From Thiothrix sp. (GTDB lineage: Bacteria > Pseudomonadota > Gammaproteobacteria > Thiotrichales > Thiotrichaceae), in contig SSFA01000017.1 in assembly GCA_008015155.1 (NCBI GenBank), positions 186,001-250,000 of the forward strand: a stretch of DNA of 64,000 bases. The letters are read 5' to 3'. The notes under the pieces were generated by a model, which saw nothing but the letters and a program-made list of their open reading frames with translations, was not told the origin of the DNA and ran no database searches. The stretch's first letter is position 1. The number at the start of each line of letters is the position of its first letter. Both the position numbers and the translations under genes were made by a program. Of the stretch, positions 27,837 to 37,637 are shown piece after piece.

Positions 27837-28415
27837 TTATAAAGTTTGATCCGGTTCTAAAAGCTGCAAACTCACCGCCCGACACGCCTCCAATAAATCG
27901 CTAGTGATTTGCTCATCATCCAAGGCACGTCCAATCGCGACCCCACCAATCATCAATACGGAGGCAGCAATACAAGCCAAACGCTCACGCTTTTCGTCAG
28001 TACCTAAATGCTCTAAACCTTGTAATAGACCTTTATACACTTCGGTATAAGTACTTCTGACTTGCTGTTCACGTTGGCTAATATCACTGACTAAAAAAGC
28101 CAAAGCACAGGGCATGTCCCTACCTTTTATATGATCGGGGTGCAAATAGCCTTCGATCAGACGCTCTATCGAAACACCCGCAGTTAATTCCGCGCGATAA
28201 AACCGAAAGCGCTCTTTGGAAGCATATTGAATCGCGGCAGCATACAAACTGCTTTTATCCGCGAAGTGACTATAAAACGCACCACGGGTCAGACCCGCCT
28301 CCGCCATCACTTGATCAATCGACACGCCCTCGTAACCATTCTTAGTAAATAATTGGGCAGCACTGTTGAGGATACGTTCGCGGGTTTGCGGTTTATGCGT
28401 GGCAGGATAAGGCAT
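27837..28415 (-). CDS. TetR/AcrR family regulator
   Basis: RILNSAAQLFTKNGYEGVSIDQVMAEAGLTRGAFYSHFADKSSLY. Confidence 0.9.
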   Translation of the reverse strand: MPYPATHKPQTRERILNSAAQLFTKNGYEGVSIDQVMAEAGLTRGAFYSHFADKSSLYAAAIQYASKERFRFYRAELTAGVSIERLIEGYLHPDHIKGRDMPCALAFLVSDISQREQQVRSTYTEVYKGLLQGLEHLGTDEKRERLACIAASVLMIGGVAIGRALDDEQITSDLLEACRAVSLQLLEPDQTL

Positions 28416-28420
28416 ACTGG

Positions 28421-28446
28421 CAAAATATGTTGTTGATCATATTTTG
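28421..28446. promoter_or_regulatory. Candidate TetR operator (CAAAATATG-N8-CATATTTTG)
   Basis: Perfect 9-bp inverted repeat in the divergent TetR/MAPEG intergenic region. Confidence 0.5.
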
Positions 28447-28487
28447 TATCGTATTAGGATAGCGCCTTTAATCCAAGGAAAATAAGC

Positions 28488-28907
28488 ATGCAATCGTTTG
28501 CTATTCTGTATCCCGCCTTTGCAATGGCTTTGCTCACAATGGGTGTTGCGATTTGGCTTTTGATGGTGCGCATCAAAGCTTACAAAGCTAACGAGCTAAA
28601 GCCTGCGTATTTTAAGCTTAATCAAGGTGAGGTGCCGGTCTATGCCAAACAAGCGGAGCAACACTATGAAAACTTGTTTGAAATGCCAGTCTTGTTTTAT
28701 GTGGTGCTGATATTAGCCTTTGTCACCCAAACTGCCAGTATAGGCTTAGTTTTTCTGGCTTGGGCGTATGTAGCAGCGCGCGCAGCCCATACTTATGTTC
28801 ATTTAGGCTCTAATAAACTTTTAAAGCGCCGTAATGTATTTCTGGTGAGCTTTGTGATTTTATTAGTGATGTGGCTTTGGGTATTGTTCGCTTTATGGCT
28901 GCATTGA
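28488..28907 (+). CDS. MAPEG family membrane protein
   Basis: QHYENLFEMPVLFYVVLIL...AWAYVAARAAHTYVHLGSN. Confidence 0.85.
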   Translation: MQSFAILYPAFAMALLTMGVAIWLLMVRIKAYKANELKPAYFKLNQGEVPVYAKQAEQHYENLFEMPVLFYVVLILAFVTQTASIGLVFLAWAYVAARAAHTYVHLGSNKLLKRRNVFLVSFVILLVMWLWVLFALWLH

Positions 28908-28916
28908 TTTCTTTGA

Positions 28917-28942
28917 AATAGGCTGTAAGCAACCAGCCTATT
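28917..28942. terminator. Bidirectional hairpin between convergent genes
   Basis: AATAGGCTG-N8-CAGCCTATT between convergent MAPEG and TPR genes. Confidence 0.5.
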
Positions 28943-28960
28943 CAAGTTTGGCTTTTAGCC

Positions 28961-29710
28961 TTAAGTCTGTTGTTCAGCCTTTAAAAAGCTCTCGGCTTGT
29001 TTGATCCACTCGCTTTCTTTCTGACGATAGTATTTGGGTGAGCGCCGCGCACGGAGTTGCATTTCCTCTAACAATTGCCGCGCTTGATGAGTTTGGCCTT
29101 GTTGCTGCAATAATTGTGCATATCGCCAACGCGCTTCTTCACCCGGAAACGTGGTGACTAAGGCTTGATACTCTTCCAAAGCACGCACCGGATTACCAGC
29201 TGCTTCTAAGGCGCGTGCGTAGAGTAAATGCCCATCGTGAGAGCGAAACTGTGGATGTTTGGTGATTAACTCATCCAAGGTTGCCACCGTCGCCTGTGGC
29301 TGATTAGCTCCAAATTGCGCCTGAGCTAGTTTTAAATAAATATCTGGCTCATCATGCCCATTGCGAATACAGCGTTCCAAAAGCGGAATCGCATCAGTGA
29401 AAAAGCCCGCTTCAATACATTCATCAGCCAATTTGATGCGATTTTCGATGGTATCTGCTAAATCTAATTCATCTTTGCGTTTGCGTAATTCGCGTTCAGG
29501 ATCAAGCGCTTTGAGTAATTGATTACTGGCGCGGCGTACAGTGCGGCTATTGCCCATGTCAGGCAACACTTGGGTAAAGAAATAAACTGCGCAACCCAAT
29601 AAGGGTAAAAACGCAATAATATAAATCCAAAAAGTTTCACGGCCTGTGCGCACCACATGAATCGCAAAACCTATTTGGATTAAAATGACTAAAATCGCAA
29701 GAATGGGCAT
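28961..29710 (-). CDS. Tetratricopeptide repeat membrane protein
   Basis: N-terminal TM segments, then TPR-like repeats (AIPLLERCIRNGHDEPDIYLKLAQAQF, LLYARALEAAGNPVRALEEYQALV). Confidence 0.8.
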   Translation of the reverse strand: MPILAILVILIQIGFAIHVVRTGRETFWIYIIAFLPLLGCAVYFFTQVLPDMGNSRTVRRASNQLLKALDPERELRKRKDELDLADTIENRIKLADECIEAGFFTDAIPLLERCIRNGHDEPDIYLKLAQAQFGANQPQATVATLDELITKHPQFRSHDGHLLYARALEAAGNPVRALEEYQALVTTFPGEEARWRYAQLLQQQGQTHQARQLLEEMQLRARRSPKYYRQKESEWIKQAESFLKAEQQT

Positions 29711-29777
29711 GGTTTTCTCCCTTATAGTTAGACTGAGAAAACCGAGTATAGATGAGTCTTCTGAATTTTTGGCTTAA

Positions 29778-30272
29778 CTAGCATGGGAATATTGCCAAGT
29801 CACTTTTGCCACTTGCAAGCTGTTGTTCAAGGCGCAGAGTTTGCGATTGAGGAATATAACCAAGCATGTGCTCGGCAATTAACTGAAAATCACTCTCTGA
29901 AATTTCTAAATGCCCATAGCGAAACGTATAGCCCCATTTGCTTTTATCTTTAATAAAATTAAGGTCTTGAATTAATGGTCGAATTGCTGTGGGCTTAGCA
30001 TCAGGTATAAATTGAATATCGCGCCGAAAGGGAATAAAGCTGGGGGACATTGCAAATTCATATACTTCTGCTCCTAGCACTTCACCAATGGCGGTAAATT
30101 GCTGGCAAGGACTATTGCTTTCAAATTCCTGTTTAGGCGAATAATAAATAATCCAATCGCCTTGTTGCATGCGTCTTAAAGGCTGAGCTTTGCCATGACA
30201 TAGCTGACAAAATCCGCCTTTCACCCCACGCTCCACATGATTTTTTGAAGCCACACCTATCCAATAACGCAT
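29778..30272 (-). CDS. EVE (PUA-like) domain protein
   Basis: MRYWIGVASKNHVERGVKGGFCQLCHGKAQPLRRMQQGDWIIYYSPK; EVE/ASCH-like pattern. Confidence 0.8.
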   Translation of the reverse strand: MRYWIGVASKNHVERGVKGGFCQLCHGKAQPLRRMQQGDWIIYYSPKQEFESNSPCQQFTAIGEVLGAEVYEFAMSPSFIPFRRDIQFIPDAKPTAIRPLIQDLNFIKDKSKWGYTFRYGHLEISESDFQLIAEHMLGYIPQSQTLRLEQQLASGKSDLAIFPC

Positions 30273-30519
30273 GATTTTGCTCGCAGGAAAAAGAAATGAG
30301 TTTAGGACAGTGCTACTGACAACTTGATGTCAGTTAGATAAAAATCGCGGCAGAAAACACTAATAAATTTGGAAAGGCGTCTATTGTATGATCCGATGGT
30401 GCATCAAAATAATGTTTTTAAGTTGGATGTGAGCTAGTTGTAAGTTTCGTTTAGTTCAGTAGACTCAGCAACCAAGGCTTAGCTCAGCTTACTTTAGGGA
30501 TAATTATTACAAGGAGGGA

Positions 30520-30783
30520 TTGATGTCACCTACCATTCAAACTTTGTTGATTGGTTTTATCAGCTTAGCCGTTTTAGCTGGATCAGGTTATTTGCTGGGC
30601 AAGTCACAGGGTTTGCGTTATGCCTTGTATGGTTTCTGGGGCCTGTGGTTAGCTTATTGTATTTGGCACTTAACGGTGGGTTTAAGTCATGGCTATTCCT
30701 TGGCAACTGAGCTAGGGTTTTTAGTTTTGAACTATGCTTTGCCTGCCGTTCTAGCCTTAGGTCTATTTAAAAAATGGGGCTAG
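30520..30783 (+). CDS. Small hydrophobic membrane protein
   Basis: 87 aa, TM segments, preceded by AAGGAGG. Confidence 0.6.
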   Translation: MMSPTIQTLLIGFISLAVLAGSGYLLGKSQGLRYALYGFWGLWLAYCIWHLTVGLSHGYSLATELGFLVLNYALPAVLALGLFKKWG

Positions 30784-30837
30784 TCTTTAAGAGGTCTAGC
30801 TCTTTAATAAACAAATTATTTTCTGTTGAGTCATGCT

Positions 30838-32031
30838 ATGTCTGAATTAACCGACATGAATCCTAAGCCGCATCAGCCTTATCAAGCCTTAAAAATGATG
30901 AGTGGACGTTTACCGCATGAGCATAAGCGGGTAGCCACTACCTTAGAGTTGTTTTTCGATCTAATTTTTGTAGTGGCAATTGCTTTGAATGCTGCAGAGT
31001 TGCATCACGCAATCACTGAAAACCATTTGGGACATGGCGTCTTGGCTTACCTCATGGTGTTTATTGCCATTTGGTGGGCTTGGATGAATTTCACTTGGTT
31101 CGCCTCAGCCTTTGATACGGATGATGTACCTTATCGCTTAGTGGTTTTTGTGCAAATGGCGGGTGCTCTGATTATTGCCGCAGGTGTTCCAAATGCGTTT
31201 GAAGGGCATTGGGCTATTTTGACAATGGGCTATGTGGTTATGCGGATTGCTTCTATTAGCCAATGGTTACGCGCTGCCCAACAAGCGCCACAATGGCGAC
31301 AAACCGCCCGCCGTTATGCCTTAGGTATAACTATCGTGCAACTAGGCTGGGTAGGTCTACTCTTTTTACCCCAAAGCTGGGGCGTTTATCCTTTCTTTAT
31401 TATGATTCTAGCTGAGTTTACCGTACCAATGTGGGCTGAAAAAGCTGGGATGACGCCGTGGCATCCGCATCATATTGCTGAGCGTTACGGTTTATTTACT
31501 ATTATCGTGTTGGGTGAGTCGATTTTAGCTGCAGTTATTGCTGTGCAAAAAGTTGCTACAGCAGAGTCTATGACGACAAATTTACTGCTATTTTGCATAG
31601 GTGCTTTATTGATCGTTTTTTGTATGTGGTGGATTTATTTTGAAGATGAGGTGGGTGACCATTTAAGAGATTACAAAACGGCTTTTTATTGGGGCTACGG
31701 GCATTATTTTATTTTTGCTGCGGCAGCAGCAGTGGGGGCGGGTTTAGCCGCTCAGGTTGATTTTCATACGGGTACTTCGCATAGTCCTATTTTGATAGTT
31801 GGTTATGCTTTAGCACTTCCTGTAGCACTATTCTTAATGATGCTATGGCTGATTCATAAACGAGTGAGCCACGCACGGGGTGCATGGGTTTATCCACTCG
31901 CGGCTGCATTGATTTTAATAATTCCTTGGTTGCCTGGCTCGAATACCATGCAGATTGGCTTGATTTTAGCAGCAGCGATCGGTAGCCGGTTAATGCTGTG
32001 TCGGGTGAGTCGAGCAAGCGTCCCGGTCTAA
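30838..32031 (+). CDS. Low temperature requirement protein A (LtrA) family
   Basis: HKRVATTLELFFDLIFVVAIALNAAELHHAI...AERYGLFTIIVLGESILAAV. Confidence 0.9.
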   Translation: MSELTDMNPKPHQPYQALKMMSGRLPHEHKRVATTLELFFDLIFVVAIALNAAELHHAITENHLGHGVLAYLMVFIAIWWAWMNFTWFASAFDTDDVPYRLVVFVQMAGALIIAAGVPNAFEGHWAILTMGYVVMRIASISQWLRAAQQAPQWRQTARRYALGITIVQLGWVGLLFLPQSWGVYPFFIMILAEFTVPMWAEKAGMTPWHPHHIAERYGLFTIIVLGESILAAVIAVQKVATAESMTTNLLLFCIGALLIVFCMWWIYFEDEVGDHLRDYKTAFYWGYGHYFIFAAAAAVGAGLAAQVDFHTGTSHSPILIVGYALALPVALFLMMLWLIHKRVSHARGAWVYPLAAALILIIPWLPGSNTMQIGLILAAAIGSRLMLCRVSRASVPV

Positions 32032-32086
32032 GCACTAGCTTAATAAAAAGGCTAAGTTTTATCTTCTAAGCTAGATATGGGGGCAT

Positions 32087-33484
32087 ATGTCAGTGCGTCA
32101 TTCTCTGTTAGGTGGGTGCAAGGTAGGCGCTGTACCAGCCAATGCTAAGCGTCGTAAGGTAGGGCGAGCTGCTGCTAAACCCTTACCTCCAAAAGTCGAT
32201 TTACGTCCCTTTTTGACCAAAGTCGAAGAGCAAGTGGGGATGAGCTGCGTGGCTAATACCTGTGCTGGTGCTTATGAGTATTTAGCCAAACGTAATTTGG
32301 GCAAGGCGACTGATGTGAGCCGTTTGTTCATTTATTACAATGCGCGTGCTGAATCTGATTCTCAGGAAGATGACGACGGTACGACTATGTTGGATGCGAT
32401 TGAAGCTTTGAAAAAGTACGGTGCTTGCCGCGAAGACTTATGGCCAAATGAAGAAGACTCCATCAATGCAGAGCCTCCTGAAGAAGCTTATACCCACGGT
32501 GCGCATTTCAAAATTGCTGAAGCAGAGTATGTAGAGACGGATTTGGCTTTGTGGAAAAGCACACTGGCGGAAGGCTATCCGATTGCATTTTGCTTGAATA
32601 CCTTTACCTCTTTTGATCATGCTACTGAAAGTAAAGGACGCGTGCCGCTACCGAAAAAGGATGAGCAAGAACGAGAAGAGCATGGCTGGCATGCGATGTT
32701 GTGTGTCGGCTATTTAGAAAAAGATCAGCTCTTTATTGTACGCAACTCATGGGGTACAGAATGGGGTGATCGCGGTTATTGCTATATTCCTTATAAATAT
32801 GTGATTCATTCTGAGCTGAATGGACATGATAGCTGGGTAGTGAAATCAGTCGAGGATTTGGATTTTAGCCAAGAGATCGAATCCGATGATGATAGCTCCT
32901 ATTTTGCAGAAGAAGGCTCGATTCAGCTTTTCGATTTTTATGTAGCTACCGATGATGTTGAGGGCTTGGCTACTGCGCTAGACGAGTTGTGTGCTGAATA
33001 CGCCACTGATGAAGAATACTATTTCGATTATGAAGAAACGGAAGAAGATGGTACGACTTATGCTGAGATGAGTAATTTCGATATCACCCTCGACGATCCA
33101 GAAGGCTTTCTTGAAGCCTTAGATGAGCTTTGCGCTGAGTGGGCGGAGGATGAGGATTATGACTATTCAGTTGAAGGTGTAGATGATCGTACAGACGACT
33201 CGGAAGAGGTGGAGTCAGAAGCTGAAACTTTAACCTTAACTGATTTCTACATTTACACTGAAAACAGCGAACAAGTCGTCGAAAAAATCGACAAGCTCTG
33301 TGCTAAACATAGCCAAGATAGTGAGTATTACGCATACGAATGGGAAGAGGAGGAAGACGAGGATGGGACTTACCTCTCCTTCACTAGCTTCGAGATTATT
33401 CCCGATGATGAGAGCAAATTTTTAGCTGCTTTAGAGGCTTTGTGTGAGAAATTGGCTGAGGATGGTGGGTATGATTGGGCGTAA
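32087..33484 (+). CDS. C1 (papain-like) peptidase with acidic C-terminal repeat modules
   Basis: VEEQVGMSCVANTCAGAYEY (Cys), HGWHAMLCVGY (His), IVRNSWGTEWGDRGY (Asn); C-terminal ~180 aa of acidic repeats. Confidence 0.88.
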   Translation: MSVRHSLLGGCKVGAVPANAKRRKVGRAAAKPLPPKVDLRPFLTKVEEQVGMSCVANTCAGAYEYLAKRNLGKATDVSRLFIYYNARAESDSQEDDDGTTMLDAIEALKKYGACREDLWPNEEDSINAEPPEEAYTHGAHFKIAEAEYVETDLALWKSTLAEGYPIAFCLNTFTSFDHATESKGRVPLPKKDEQEREEHGWHAMLCVGYLEKDQLFIVRNSWGTEWGDRGYCYIPYKYVIHSELNGHDSWVVKSVEDLDFSQEIESDDDSSYFAEEGSIQLFDFYVATDDVEGLATALDELCAEYATDEEYYFDYEETEEDGTTYAEMSNFDITLDDPEGFLEALDELCAEWAEDEDYDYSVEGVDDRTDDSEEVESEAETLTLTDFYIYTENSEQVVEKIDKLCAKHSQDSEYYAYEWEEEEDEDGTYLSFTSFEIIPDDESKFLAALEALCEKLAEDGGYDWA

Positions 33485-33567
33485 GTTAGTCATTTTTTAG
33501 CTAAATCACTCTCCAGCGATGGTGGTGAATGGCTACTCATTGTTTAGTAAGCCATTCATACAGCCAC

Positions 33568-34629
33568 TCACGCATTTTTAACCTGTTGCCATGCTTCATT
33601 AACACGTCTAAGCGCTGCATCATCGTGCAGTGCTAAGGGATGGGCGCGTGCCATTGCGGTTGCATCCGGGAAAATAGCTGGGTTATTGCGTACTTCAGGG
33701 GCAATCAAATTATACGCTGCTGCATTACCAGTATTCACATTCGCCGTATTGGAAATACCAGCAGAAATGTCTGGCTGTAGCACGAAATTTATAAATTCTT
33801 CCGCCCGCTTAGGTCTAGGTGCTTTAGTGGGGATAACCATGCAATCCGTCCACTGCAAGCCACCCGATTGAGGGATCACGAATTTTAAATTTGGATTGAG
33901 TTTGCTCGCGATCACGAAATCATTAGAGTAAGCCATGGCTACTGACAATTGACCACTCACTAAATCACGCAAATACGTACTAGAGTTCAAACGGGTCTGC
34001 TGGCGCATTTTTTTCAGCGTGGTGACAGCAGTTTGTAAACTAGCTGCGTCACTAGCAGTCGGTGGTAATTGTGAGGCTAATAAACCAATCATAATCCCGT
34101 CGACTGATTCATCGAGTAGGCTCATTTTGCCGGCTAATTTGGGATCTAAGAAGATAGCCCAATCGGGTGTTTCACCGAGAACCCGACTGTCCCAAGCGAT
34201 GCCCGTAGTGCCTAGAGCCCAAGGTATTGAGAACGCATTAGTTGGATCACTCGTGCGCTTTTGTAAAGCAGGCGTTAGGTTCTCAATGCCGTGAATTCCA
34301 CCTGCACTAAAATCTTTGATTAAACCAATACGGCGTAGGGCTAACATGGCATGTTCTGAAGGTACACATAAATCATAGCCTGCTACCGTAATCCGTTGGG
34401 AGCTAGCTTGGCCGAGCATCCAAATCAATTGATCATTAGAGGAATAGTTCTGATAAGTGACTTTAACCCCAGTACTTTTTTCAAAGTCGCGAATCGTGTC
34501 AGTACCAATATAGTCCTGCCAGTTGAGGAAGGAGAGACGTGCATCCTCTTGCTTGCTACCACAAGCTGCCATCATTGAGCTTACTGTCGCCAGCATGGAG
34601 AGACGAAGAAAGTTTCGCCTTGTAATCAT
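33568..34629 (-). CDS. PotD-like spermidine/putrescine substrate-binding lipoprotein
   Basis: MITRRNFLRLSMLATVSSMMAACGSKQ (twin-Arg + lipobox), LNWQDYIGTDTIRDFEKSTGVKVTYQNYSSN. Confidence 0.85.
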   Translation of the reverse strand: MITRRNFLRLSMLATVSSMMAACGSKQEDARLSFLNWQDYIGTDTIRDFEKSTGVKVTYQNYSSNDQLIWMLGQASSQRITVAGYDLCVPSEHAMLALRRIGLIKDFSAGGIHGIENLTPALQKRTSDPTNAFSIPWALGTTGIAWDSRVLGETPDWAIFLDPKLAGKMSLLDESVDGIMIGLLASQLPPTASDAASLQTAVTTLKKMRQQTRLNSSTYLRDLVSGQLSVAMAYSNDFVIASKLNPNLKFVIPQSGGLQWTDCMVIPTKAPRPKRAEEFINFVLQPDISAGISNTANVNTGNAAAYNLIAPEVRNNPAIFPDATAMARAHPLALHDDAALRRVNEAWQQVKNA

Positions 34630-34637
34630 AGTGACTC

Positions 34638-35135
34638 CTAGGGCTGGATTAAGACAGGAATAGAGGAAGTTTGTAGTACGCGCTCGGTTACTGAGCCTAA
34701 AAGAAAGCGTTTCATATTGCCTAAGCCACGATGACCCATAATAATCAATGAAACTTTCTCATCTTCCGCTAAAGTGACAATAGCTTCCGCCGGATCGCCA
34801 CGCGCAGCAATGGCACGTACATTGACCTTTTTGGCAGCCAATAAAGCGGTCGCTTCGCTGGCGAGTTCATGAGCATCCAAACGCATGGCTTCAACGATTT
34901 CTTCATTAGGTAACAAGCCGCGCCGGCGTAACTTAGTAATCGGATTATAAGCCACGACCACAATCACTTCGGCTTGAGTAAATTGTGCTAAAAAAGCCGC
35001 TTGAGCGATGGCTCGTTCAGATTGATAGGAGCCATCGACGGCTACCAAGATACGCTCTAAGGTATCAGGGATCTCTGGCATTACTAAGGGGTCATCCCAA
35101 TTTTCAGGACGCCCATAGTCGTAATTATTGGTCAT
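34638..35135 (-). CDS. Universal stress protein UspA family
   Basis: ERILVAVDGSYQSERAIAQA...LIIMGHRGLGNMKRFLLGSVTERVLQTSSIPVLI. Confidence 0.92.
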   Translation of the reverse strand: MTNNYDYGRPENWDDPLVMPEIPDTLERILVAVDGSYQSERAIAQAAFLAQFTQAEVIVVVAYNPITKLRRRGLLPNEEIVEAMRLDAHELASEATALLAAKKVNVRAIAARGDPAEAIVTLAEDEKVSLIIMGHRGLGNMKRFLLGSVTERVLQTSSIPVLIQP

Positions 35136-35156
35136 CAGTTTTCACCTATGCATAAG

Positions 35157-36596
35157 TTAATCGTCAAGCGCATCAGCATCAGGAATATTATTTTTACGTT
35201 TCCACCAAGCAGCCACGGGGTACAACAGTGGCGCTGAGACCATTAGCACGACGGCCACCATGACGCTATTCAGAGAGTCAGAATCCGCTATTTGGCTATA
35301 AATAGCGATGGCTAACACTGATAAAGGTAAGACTAATAATAAAATTAATACAGGCCAGCCGCCGGGAATTTTAAAAGGACGTTCTAACTCAGGCTGCTTA
35401 AGACGCAAGATAAACAAAGCAGCAAATTCAAGGGTTAGGACTCCGCCATAAAAAAACACGACAAACGAAGCCAGTAAAGCGAAATCATCAAATACCACAG
35501 CGATCACTGAATAAATAGTCGCGCAAATAGCTAAAGACACCCAAGGTGCACCATGTAAGTTCTGCTTTTGAATAAAATTAGGTAAAAATCCATCCCGACC
35601 CATCACGAAGGGAATACGACTACCCACCATTAAGCGCCCCATGAATAGGCCAATCGCAGATACTAAACCAGCAAACCCCATTGCATATCCTAGCCATACA
35701 CCACCCACTTTACCGGCAATAATCGCCCATGCACCGGCTGTCCATTCAATGCCTTCTGTGCCTACTAGCATTAGTGCACAAAAAGTCGGAATAAAATAAA
35801 CTGCTACAATTAAAGGCATCGCAATTGCTAAGCTCAAAGGATAATCGCGTCTGGGGTTTTTCATTTCTCCAGCTACTGTTGAGGTGCCTTCCCAGCCCAT
35901 GTAATTCCACATCACCACTAACAGCCCACCTGTTAAAGCTGCAGAAAATGATGCGCCTTCAGGAATAAATGGCTGAAAAGGGTTATAGGGCACGCCTTTG
36001 GTCAATAGAGTCCACAGAGCTATCAAGATAATCGCAATAAACGGAATCAGCAGAATAACTCCCAAAACTTGGGTTGAACCGCCAACAGATTTAGAGCCGC
36101 GCATATTCCATAAAGCTAATACCCAAATCATCACGACCATTAAGGACTTGCGAATCAGTGGGTCGCCGGTTTCACCAAAAATAGGAAAAAAGAAGGATAA
36201 ATAACTAACAAATAACACCGGATAGAGCGCCATATCAAACCAAGTCGCCATCCATGCCCAACTACCTACTGTAAAACCCCCAAGTGGGCCTAAGGCTTTT
36301 TTGACCCAAACATAATAGCCACCTTGGGCTGGGATCGCTGTACCTAATTCCGCGCTCATTAAGGCTACGGGTAAGCCCCAAATCAAAGGGGTTAATAAAA
36401 TAAGGAGTAAACCAACCCCTGGCCCCGCTCCACCAATGGTATCCTCTAAACCAAAAGGGCCACCTGAAACGGTAAAAAAGATAATCCCAACTATGGCCGA
36501 AAGCGTTAAGGTTTTTTGAATGGTGCGATCTTCTACCAAGGGTAGAGGTTTTGCACTTTCTTGGGTGTTAATAACTAAGCCTTGATCGGTATCCAT
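35157..36596 (-). CDS. APC superfamily amino acid/polyamine permease
   Basis: FFTVSGGPFGLEDTIGGAGPG...PAQGGYYVWVKKALGPLGGF; 12-TM pattern. Confidence 0.9.
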   Translation of the reverse strand: MDTDQGLVINTQESAKPLPLVEDRTIQKTLTLSAIVGIIFFTVSGGPFGLEDTIGGAGPGVGLLLILLTPLIWGLPVALMSAELGTAIPAQGGYYVWVKKALGPLGGFTVGSWAWMATWFDMALYPVLFVSYLSFFFPIFGETGDPLIRKSLMVVMIWVLALWNMRGSKSVGGSTQVLGVILLIPFIAIILIALWTLLTKGVPYNPFQPFIPEGASFSAALTGGLLVVMWNYMGWEGTSTVAGEMKNPRRDYPLSLAIAMPLIVAVYFIPTFCALMLVGTEGIEWTAGAWAIIAGKVGGVWLGYAMGFAGLVSAIGLFMGRLMVGSRIPFVMGRDGFLPNFIQKQNLHGAPWVSLAICATIYSVIAVVFDDFALLASFVVFFYGGVLTLEFAALFILRLKQPELERPFKIPGGWPVLILLLVLPLSVLAIAIYSQIADSDSLNSVMVAVVLMVSAPLLYPVAAWWKRKNNIPDADALDD

Positions 36597-36987
36597 AGTT
36601 CCCTTTGATTAAATAGTGCAAATTAAGAGGTGTAATATCAGTGTATCAGCATTTTTTGAATTCTGTGGGCTGAGGTAATAATTTTTATTGCAGATATTAA
36701 GATGATTTTTGAGTATAAACGATAGTTTTGTGCAATTTGAGGAGGCTTGATCAGCGAGCATCAGCTATCGTGTAGTAAAAATTTAGTAGAAAGTTTAGTT
36801 AGATATGCTTTTTAATTATTAATTGGCTTATAAAATAAACAAAAAAGCCCAAATATCACCATTTATTGACCCTTCAGCAGGAAAAAGCCCAGCTTTCATT
36901 TAGAGCTATACCAATCTCTAGTTTAAGTAGCGCAGGACGCGCTGCGATTAGAAATAAAGTCATTATGGATAGATGAGGTGTTTAATC

Positions 36988-37467
36988 ATGACATTCGGTG
37001 CAATTGCAGGTGTTGGCTTTGGTGCGTCAGCGGGCATTTCTGCCAGCCAACAGATAAATCAAGTTAAGCCTAATGATGTGAATTATGGTTCTGGCTTTAG
37101 TACGCAAGCGGGTGCTGGTGGTAGTTTTGCAAGCCATATGCAAGGTGTGGGTTCTATCGGTAGCTTATGTTCACAATGGTCTCAAGGTATTTGTGGTGCA
37201 GAAGGTGCTAAAGGAAGCTTTGGCGCTTGGGGCGCTGAGAGTTCGAAAGGTAGTAGCAGTGTGGATGGGTCGAAAGGCTCTGAAGGTTCTAAAGGCAGTC
37301 ACGGAGTGGATGGCTCTAAAGGCAGCTTTGGCGCTTGGGGCGCTGAAGGTTCGAAAGGTAATGGCAGTGTGGATGGCTCTAAGGGTGGCTCTTGGGGTAT
37401 AGGTGATAAAGGTGGTGCTAGCTCATGGGGAATCAGTATAGGTGGTAGCAAAGGCTTTAATTGCTAA
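36988..37467 (+). CDS. Collagen-like Gly-X-Y repeat protein, unknown function
   Basis: GAEGAKGSFGAWGAESSKG...GSKGSEGSKGSHGVDGSKGSFGAWGAEGSKG; Gly every third residue in 20 of 24 triplets; ATG 36988 preceded by GAGGTG. Confidence 0.7.
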   Translation: MTFGAIAGVGFGASAGISASQQINQVKPNDVNYGSGFSTQAGAGGSFASHMQGVGSIGSLCSQWSQGICGAEGAKGSFGAWGAESSKGSSSVDGSKGSEGSKGSHGVDGSKGSFGAWGAEGSKGNGSVDGSKGGSWGIGDKGGASSWGISIGGSKGFNC

Positions 37468-37637
37468 ACAGAGTTTAATGAGTTCCATATAGCTAGAATC
37501 TTGACCTTATTCGCAAGAATTAAGGTCAAACTTCTCTTGGCATTTTCCTAATTCTCTTGTGCTTATTCTTAGACTGTTTGCAGCCGCTCTAAGCCTTGGG
37601 TAGAGTTAGCGCATTCTTGATGAGTTTGAGTTGTTTC

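Noticed and set aside
37085-37402. Alternate-frame ORF in the Gly-X-Y gene (VLKVLKAV...)
   Set aside because: Same DNA repeat read in another frame; no SD, and the Gly-X-Y frame is longer and better initiated.
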